Assembly: GCA_017437705.1 (NCBI GenBank)
Contig: JAFRYJ010000033.1
Span: 1 to 10,378 of the forward strand
Source: Lachnospiraceae bacterium
GTDB taxonomy: Bacteria; Bacillota_A; Clostridia; Lachnospirales; Lachnospiraceae
Length of the DNA stretch: 10,378 nucleotides
Direction of reading: 5' to 3'
Below, one piece after another: positions 7,175 through 10,378 of the stretch. Within the stretch, counting starts at the first letter, position 1, and every line of letters starts with the position of its first letter. The position numbers and the translations under genes are program-made. The notes beneath the pieces are model-generated. The model ran no database searches. It worked only from the letters and a program-made list of their open reading frames with translations, and was not told the DNA's origin.

Positions 7175-7706
7175 TCTGCATCTTCCCTTTCTCTTTTTTC
7201 AGTCTGTTCTTTTCGATCTTCTCGATCTGGAGCTCCTCCAGATAGTCCAGGAACTCCTTTATTCCGGTGCCCTCGTATGCACTGGTGACGAATATGGGCC
7301 GTGCTCCCGCCATCTCGAGATATTTCACTGCGTTTTCCCTCTGTTTCTCGTCGGCAAGGTCCGCTTTCGTTACCACGCCGATGCAGGGCTTGGGGAAATT
7401 GGAATTATATCCCGGCGAAAAGAAGGTTATCTTTTCGTTGGCCGGCTGTACGAATATGAGCACGTCCGCATCGTTGGCGGTGACCACCAGGGGGGCTCTG
7501 AAATATCTTCTCTCCAGGTATTCGCCCGGAGTGTCTATCATGTTGTTGTTGAAGATCTGCACCGTCTGGGTCTTGTGATACTCCAGATCCATGTGGTTCA
7601 GATACTGGCACAGCGTCGTCTTGCCCGCCCTGCTCCTGCCGACGAACATGATCTTCAGCTGATCCTCATCCGCTACGCCGCCTTCGCTGTTGTTGAATAC
7701 CGTCAT
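7161..7706 (-). CDS. eutP: EutP/PduV-family GTPase-like protein
   Basis: This is a small Ras-like P-loop protein of the EutP/PduV family, linked to microcompartments. Salmonella EutP has been reported to have acetate kinase activity, while PduV has been linked to compartment positioning, so the exact job here is open. Visible motifs are the P-loop GRSRAGKT (23-30), the DTPG switch motif (58-61) in NMIDTPGEYLERR, and TKAD (113-116) in place of NKxD. At 181 residues it is somewhat longer than I expect for the family: about 16 extra residues precede the first strand, and a highly charged helical tail (QIEKIEKNRLKKEKGKMQ, about 160-177) may form a coiled coil. The eutS stop codon is part of the sequence upstream of its AGAGG site, and its own 3' end overlaps eutA. 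The family is certain and the biochemical activity is not. Confidence 0.92.
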   Translation of the reverse strand: MTVFNNSEGGVADEDQLKIMFVGRSRAGKTTLCQYLNHMDLEYHKTQTVQIFNNNMIDTPGEYLERRYFRAPLVVTANDADVLIFVQPANEKITFFSPGYNSNFPKPCIGVVTKADLADEKQRENAVKYLEMAGARPIFVTSAYEGTGIKEFLDYLEELQIEKIEKNRLKKEKGKMQNGKD

Positions 7707-7717
7707 AACTTAAGCCT

Positions 7718-8083
7718 CTATGATCTCGTAAACGGAGCAGGAGCGAATCCCATCTGGTCGCAGAGCACTTCCCTGATCCTGTGGAGAGCAGCATCCACCG
7801 CAGCCACGTCGCCGGTTATTATGAGCGAGCCGTTGAACCTGTCCACGAAGCCGATCTGTATATCGGCAGCCTTGGAGGCCACATCGGCCGCTATGATAGC
7901 CGCCTCGCTGGGGGTTATGGTGCATATGCCCAATGCTCCTTCGCCGTCCAGAAGGCCCATCTTGCCGTAAAGAGCATATACGGGGCTCGGTATCGTATGG
8001 AGAAGCGTTACCTGCTTGCCCGGAACGAATTCCTGTATGACACGAGGTTTTTCATTATCTTTTACATTTTCAAGACCGAACAT
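7718..8083 (-). CDS. eutS: EutS, circularly permuted BMC-H shell protein
   Basis: EutS (PduU type) is a minor hexameric shell protein with a circularly permuted BMC fold; EutS hexamers of characterised species are bent or carry a barrel over the pore and may sit at edges. The 121 residues show the family signature RVIQEFVPGKQVTLLHTIP (14-32), the BMC core GICTITPSEAAIIAADVASK, QIGFVDRFNGSLIITGDV and the terminal TRS. About 11 residues (MFGLENVKDNE) precede the usual start region. The start has GGAGG 8 bp upstream at the end of eutG (11-bp gap). The gene order eutG-eutS-eutP matches what is known for Gram-positive eut loci such as that of Enterococcus. No defect is seen. Confidence 0.94.
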   Translation of the reverse strand: MFGLENVKDNEKPRVIQEFVPGKQVTLLHTIPSPVYALYGKMGLLDGEGALGICTITPSEAAIIAADVASKAADIQIGFVDRFNGSLIITGDVAAVDAALHRIREVLCDQMGFAPAPFTRS

Positions 8084-8094
8084 CTAAGCCTCCG

Positions 8095-9234
8095 TCAAAG
8101 TCTTCCGTCGTATGCGCGGAGGAACAGGTCCCTTACGCCGTCCCTGTCGGGAACGATGGGATTTGTTGCCGTCGTCGCATCATTAAGCGCATCCTCCGTC
8201 ATCTCGTCAAGCTGTGAGAGGAATTCCGCCCTTCCGACGCCCGCATCCTTTATGCAGTCCGGCATGTCCAGCTTTTGCAGAAAGGCCTTTGTGGACCTTA
8301 CGGCGCTGAACGTGCTCTGCCTGAAGGTGGCGCCGTCTATATTCAAAAGTCTTGCTATCCTTGCGTACTTCTTTGCTGCCGGCGTGAGCGTCGTGCGGCA
8401 GCCCGCATTGTAGCTCATTACATAGGGGAGCAGTATGCCGCAGCACCTGCCGTGGGGCAGATGAAAATGCGCTCCCAGCGTATGCGCCATGCCGTGGTTG
8501 AGCCCCAGTCCGGAATTGTTGAAGGCGATCCCCGCCAGGCATGATGCATTGTGCATCGCCTGCCTTGCCCTCGGGTCATCCGGCTGCGAATATGCTTTGT
8601 AAAGGTTCGATCTGCAGAGCTTTATGGCTTTCTCGGCGCATGCGTCTGAAAAATCGTTGGCCGCAGTCGATACGAATGATTCCACTGCATGGGTAAATAC
8701 GTCTATACCGGTATCCGCCGTGACCCCGGGAGGCACCGTGCATGTGAGGTAGCAGTCAAGTATGGCTGCGTCAGGCACCATTTCAGGATCGGCCATGGGG
8801 TATTTTGTCTGGGTCGCCGGATCTGTTACCACCGAGAACCTGGTGACCTCCGTCCCGGTGCCGCTGGTAGTGGGTACGGCCACGAAGGTGCAGCGCTTTG
8901 CTGCTCCCAGCTTTCCGGCCATATATACGGCAGCCTTGGCAGCGTCGATCGGTGAACCCCCACCAAAAGCAAAGAGCACATCCGGCTTCTGATCCACGTA
9001 TATATTGACGATCTGAGCCACGGTCCCCAGGTCGGGATCCGGCTTCACACCGTCGAATATGTGGTATCTGATGCCTCTGTGCTCCAAAGGAACGGTAAGA
9101 TAGTCCACAGCCCCGCTCTCGCACATGAACCGGTCCGTAACGATGCACGCACTTTCAACACCTGAAAGTATCTCGTCCAGGCCTTTCTTGCTCATATATA
9201 TCATGGGTCTTACGCAAAACATCTCTGTGCTCAT
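8095..9234 (-). CDS. eutG: EutG, iron-containing alcohol dehydrogenase
   Basis: EutG reduces part of the acetaldehyde to ethanol and thereby regenerates NAD+ for EutE within the compartment. The 379 residues are a complete group III (Fe-containing) alcohol dehydrogenase. The NAD-binding motif GGGSPIDAAK (91-100) is followed by PTTSGTGTEV (121-130). The four metal ligands match the FucO pattern: Asp178 and His182 in GIDVFTHAVES, His247 in NHGMAH and His261 in PHG. It is rich in cysteine, which may fit an anaerobic, oxygen-sensitive enzyme. As first gene of the operon it lies about 80 bp downstream of a near-consensus promoter, with GGAAGG 7 bp before the ATG. PduQ (1-propanol dehydrogenase) is the closest alternative; the neighbouring eut genes decide for EutG. 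Confidence 0.9.
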   Translation of the reverse strand: MSTEMFCVRPMIYMSKKGLDEILSGVESACIVTDRFMCESGAVDYLTVPLEHRGIRYHIFDGVKPDPDLGTVAQIVNIYVDQKPDVLFAFGGGSPIDAAKAAVYMAGKLGAAKRCTFVAVPTTSGTGTEVTRFSVVTDPATQTKYPMADPEMVPDAAILDCYLTCTVPPGVTADTGIDVFTHAVESFVSTAANDFSDACAEKAIKLCRSNLYKAYSQPDDPRARQAMHNASCLAGIAFNNSGLGLNHGMAHTLGAHFHLPHGRCCGILLPYVMSYNAGCRTTLTPAAKKYARIARLLNIDGATFRQSTFSAVRSTKAFLQKLDMPDCIKDAGVGRAEFLSQLDEMTEDALNDATTATNPIVPDRDGVRDLFLRAYDGRL

Positions 9235-9255
9235 AGCTCAACCTTCCGTATCTTA

Positions 9256-9292
9256 CCGGCGGAAATAATGCCTTCCCGGCGTCCCGGGGGAC
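9256..9292 (-). promoter_or_regulatory. Two small GC-rich stem-loops in the eutG leader
   Basis: The untranslated leader between promoter and eutG contains GTCC-CGGG-GGAC at 9281-9292. Next to it is an imperfect stem at 9256-9279, where CCGG pairs with CCGG and GAA pairs with TTC around an 8-base loop. They sit just upstream of the ribosome binding site. Neither is followed by a U-run, and neither has the six-base loop with A at position 1 and G at position 4 that I know for EutV/ANTAR targets. They may be incidental or may influence translation. Confidence 0.3.
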
Positions 9293-9322
9293 ACTCTTCC
9301 ACCAAATATACATACTGTAAAA

Positions 9323-9351
9323 ATTATATTCATTTTAAGCCGTAAAGTCAA
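9323..9351 (-). promoter_or_regulatory. Sigma-A promoter of the eut operon
   Basis: On the minus strand TTGACT (9346-9351) and a perfect TATAAT (9323-9328) are separated by exactly 17 bp. This is the vegetative promoter consensus with one mismatch. Transcription should begin near 9316, giving a leader of about 80 bases before eutG. A promoter this close to consensus would be expected to be strong unless repressed or attenuated. The flanking repeats at 9405-9436 and further upstream are candidate control sites. Confidence 0.85.
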
Positions 9352-9404
9352 TGAAATGCTCCGTCGTGAAAAGTACCAAAAATCCTTTATTTTTCTATGT
9401 GAGC

Positions 9405-9436
9405 ATACATCGCTGCACCGCTTCGCAGCGCTGTAT
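9405..9436. promoter_or_regulatory. Long inverted repeat upstream of the eut promoter
   Basis: ATACATCGCTGC and GCAGCGCTGTAT form a 12-bp dyad with one mismatch around an 8-base spacer, beginning about 54 bp upstream of the -35 box. The placement suits an operator for a dimeric regulator. It would also fold in RNA, but it lies outside the transcript predicted from the promoter at 9323-9351. No U-run follows on the eut strand, and only four T (after one TA) follow on the other. No regulator can be named. Confidence 0.45.
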
Positions 9437-9753
9437 TTTAACAGCCCGTAATGATGCATACCCTCCTTCGAGCACTCCATGAGCATGTGTCCGAAAACAG
9501 CCAGTTATACCTGTTTTTCGAGGCCCGGTAAAAAGCCGCGGTGCATTTTATGTGACAGAGGGGCATTTTCATGCATCATCAGGCCACGATCCCTGCAAAA
9601 CAAATTGCACTAAATAAAATACATCGTACTGGCTAAATTGCACAAATAGCATACAAATACGCTGTGCAATATAAATTATCGGGGCCTTTTTACAATATTA
9701 CGCACAACGATACGTCCCCTCCGGAACGGCTTCCCCGATCTCTGACGCCATAC
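9437..9753. other. Gene-free upstream control region
   Basis: This stretch between the DUF1015 terminator and the eut promoter holds no credible gene: no open frame with a ribosome binding site and protein-like composition appears on either strand. It contains an imperfect dyad at 9492-9520 (CGAAAACAG / CTGTTTTTCG with a single-base bulge and 10-base spacer), a small GCAT-TTTC-ATGC dyad at 9562-9573, and the TTGCAC repeat cluster in an AT-rich block at 9602-9672. I see no adenosylcobalamin riboswitch. A small RNA cannot be ruled out. Confidence 0.5.
9602..9672. repeat. Cluster of three AWATTGCAC repeats
   Basis: AAATTGCAC occurs at 9602-9610 and again at 9635-9643, exactly 33 bp apart, close to three helical turns. 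The related ATATTGCAC occurs in inverted orientation at 9664-9672. The second and third copies form a perfect 8-bp dyad, ATTGCACA (9637-9644) and TGTGCAAT (9663-9670). Inside it there is a further imperfect dyad (AGCATA / TACGCT around CAAA). The spacing and AT-rich setting suggest binding sites for a regulator about 250-320 bp upstream of the promoter. This is a pattern only; no family is recognised. Confidence 0.45.
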
Positions 9754-9782
9754 AAAAAAGCGTTCCCCGGGGAACGCTTTTT
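9754..9782 (-). terminator. Intrinsic terminator of the DUF1015 gene
   Basis: The arms GCGTTCCCC and GGGGAACGC (9760-9777) form a perfect GC-rich palindrome, with A6 on one side and T5 on the other. For the minus-strand gene ending at 9824 it is a strong intrinsic terminator with a run of six U, about 45 bp past the stop. The symmetry means it can also stop plus-strand transcription. It separates the DUF1015 gene from the eut operon. Confidence 0.9.
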
Positions 9783-9823
9783 AATACATATCAGTGATAA
9801 TGTTATTCTACAGGCGTCAAGCC

Positions 9824-10378
9824 TTATTTCAGCATGTGTATGAACAGCCCGCTCAAAAGCTTGGGCTCGAACCAGGTGGATTTTGGAGGCATGAGCATGC
9901 CTGCGTCCGCCACCGCGAACAGCTCATCCATTGAAGTGGGATGCATGGAGAAAGCCGCTGCACAGTCCTCCCTGCACCTCTTTTCCAGCTCCTTCGTCCC
10001 CCTTATGCCGCCTACGAAATCTATCCGCTTATCCGCCGCGGGATCGGCTATTCCGAACAGAGGCTCCAGTATACGGTCCTGGAGCAGCGACACGTCGAGG
10101 CCTTTGACGGGATCGTCTGTCCTTATGCGGTCTGAGGCCGTAAGCCTGTACCATTTTCCGTCAAGATAAAGGCCGCAGGTACCCTTCTCTTCCGGCTCCA
10201 CCGCATTATCGCCGCAGTCCTCCACCGAGAAATCCTTTGAGATAAGGGAAAGCAGCTCTTCGGGCGTGTGGCCGTTAAGATCCTTCAGCACCCTGTTGTA
10301 GGGCATTATCTTAAGTTCGGACCGGGGGAACAGCACCGACAGGAAATAGTCGTATTCCCCGGGCTGCCCGCCGTTTTC
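9824..10378 (-). CDS. DUF1015-family protein, C-terminal part
   Basis: This is the last 184 residues of a DUF1015-family protein (full length usually about 400); the gene enters the window from the right edge, already in frame. The first visible residues ENGGQPGEYDYFLSVLFP and then the hallmark KIMPYNRVLKDLNG (about residues 23-36) are typical of the family, as is the end STWFEPKLLSGLFIHMLK. A GTG at 10336 could be mistaken for a start but lies inside the conserved domain, so it is not one. The function of DUF1015 is not established; in Clostridia I recall it near serine biosynthesis genes (serA/serC), not near eut genes. A strong terminator follows, so it is a separate transcription unit with no evident link to ethanolamine metabolism. 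Confidence 0.88.
   Translation of the reverse strand, partial: ENGGQPGEYDYFLSVLFPRSELKIMPYNRVLKDLNGHTPEELLSLISKDFSVEDCGDNAVEPEEKGTCGLYLDGKWYRLTASDRIRTDDPVKGLDVSLLQDRILEPLFGIADPAADKRIDFVGGIRGTKELEKRCREDCAAAFSMHPTSMDELFAVADAGMLMPPKSTWFEPKLLSGLFIHMLK

Noticed and set aside
7083..7970. 295-residue plus-strand open frame opposite eutA/eutP/eutS
   Set aside because: It lies antisense to three well-supported genes and has no domain resemblance; long antisense frames are common in GC-rich third-position coding DNA.
9237..9320. EutV/ANTAR double hairpin in the eutG leader
   Set aside because: Two small stems exist, but their loops do not show the six-base A1/G4 pattern and no terminator with a U-run follows.
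9253..9486. 77-residue open frame (minus strand) between the DUF1015 gene and eutG
   Set aside because: It spans the eut promoter and the 12-bp dyad, has no properly spaced ribosome binding site at its first ATG, and its composition does not look like a protein.
9237..9753. Adenosylcobalamin riboswitch expected for a B12-dependent operon
   Set aside because: I looked for a B12-box-like stretch on the minus strand and found none; a covariance-model search would settle it.
10336..10378. GTG at 10336 as the start of a 170-residue protein
   Set aside because: The frame is open to the window edge and the residues upstream (EYDYFLS) belong to the conserved DUF1015 core, so the gene is simply cut by the window.

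Overview
The window is most of an ethanolamine-utilisation (eut) bacterial microcompartment operon, read entirely on the minus strand. It very probably comes from a Firmicute of the Clostridia (Lachnospiraceae-like). The grounds are strong AGGAGG-type ribosome binding sites, a textbook sigma-A promoter, mid-range GC, and Clostridia-like versions of EutG, EutE and a DUF1015 protein. The species assignment is inference from recalled family resemblance; no search was run.

Layout in the direction of transcription (right to left): the 3' part of an unrelated DUF1015-family gene (9824-10378) ends at a strong intrinsic terminator (9754-9782). A gene-free control region of about 500 bp follows, with several inverted repeats, a TTGCAC repeat cluster and a near-consensus promoter (9323-9351). 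The operon then runs eutG (alcohol dehydrogenase), eutS (shell), eutP (GTPase-like), eutA (reactivase), a 55-64 bp gap with two hairpins, eutB and eutC (ethanolamine ammonia-lyase), eutL (trimeric shell), an EutK-like shell protein with a long acidic linker and a SAP/Rho_N-like tail, eutE (acetaldehyde dehydrogenase), eutM (hexameric shell), and the start of a second, nearly identical eutM copy that leaves the window at base 1. Gaps inside the operon are otherwise short (11-48 bp) and eutP/eutA overlap by 14 bp, so a polycistronic transcript is likely.

How it works together: EutBC splits ethanolamine into acetaldehyde and ammonia with adenosylcobalamin, and EutA restores damaged enzyme. EutE converts acetaldehyde to acetyl-CoA, while EutG reduces part of it to ethanol and so recycles NADH inside the compartment. 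EutS, EutL, EutM and the EutK-like protein form the shell. EutC (N-terminus) and EutE (C-terminus) carry helices that look like encapsulation peptides.

The operon is a recognisable type. The points that stand out are the EutK-like protein with its different C-terminal domain, the absence of eutVW between eutP and eutA, the double hairpin between eutA and eutB, and the unexplained repeat structures upstream of the promoter. I did not find evidence of a wholly new system.
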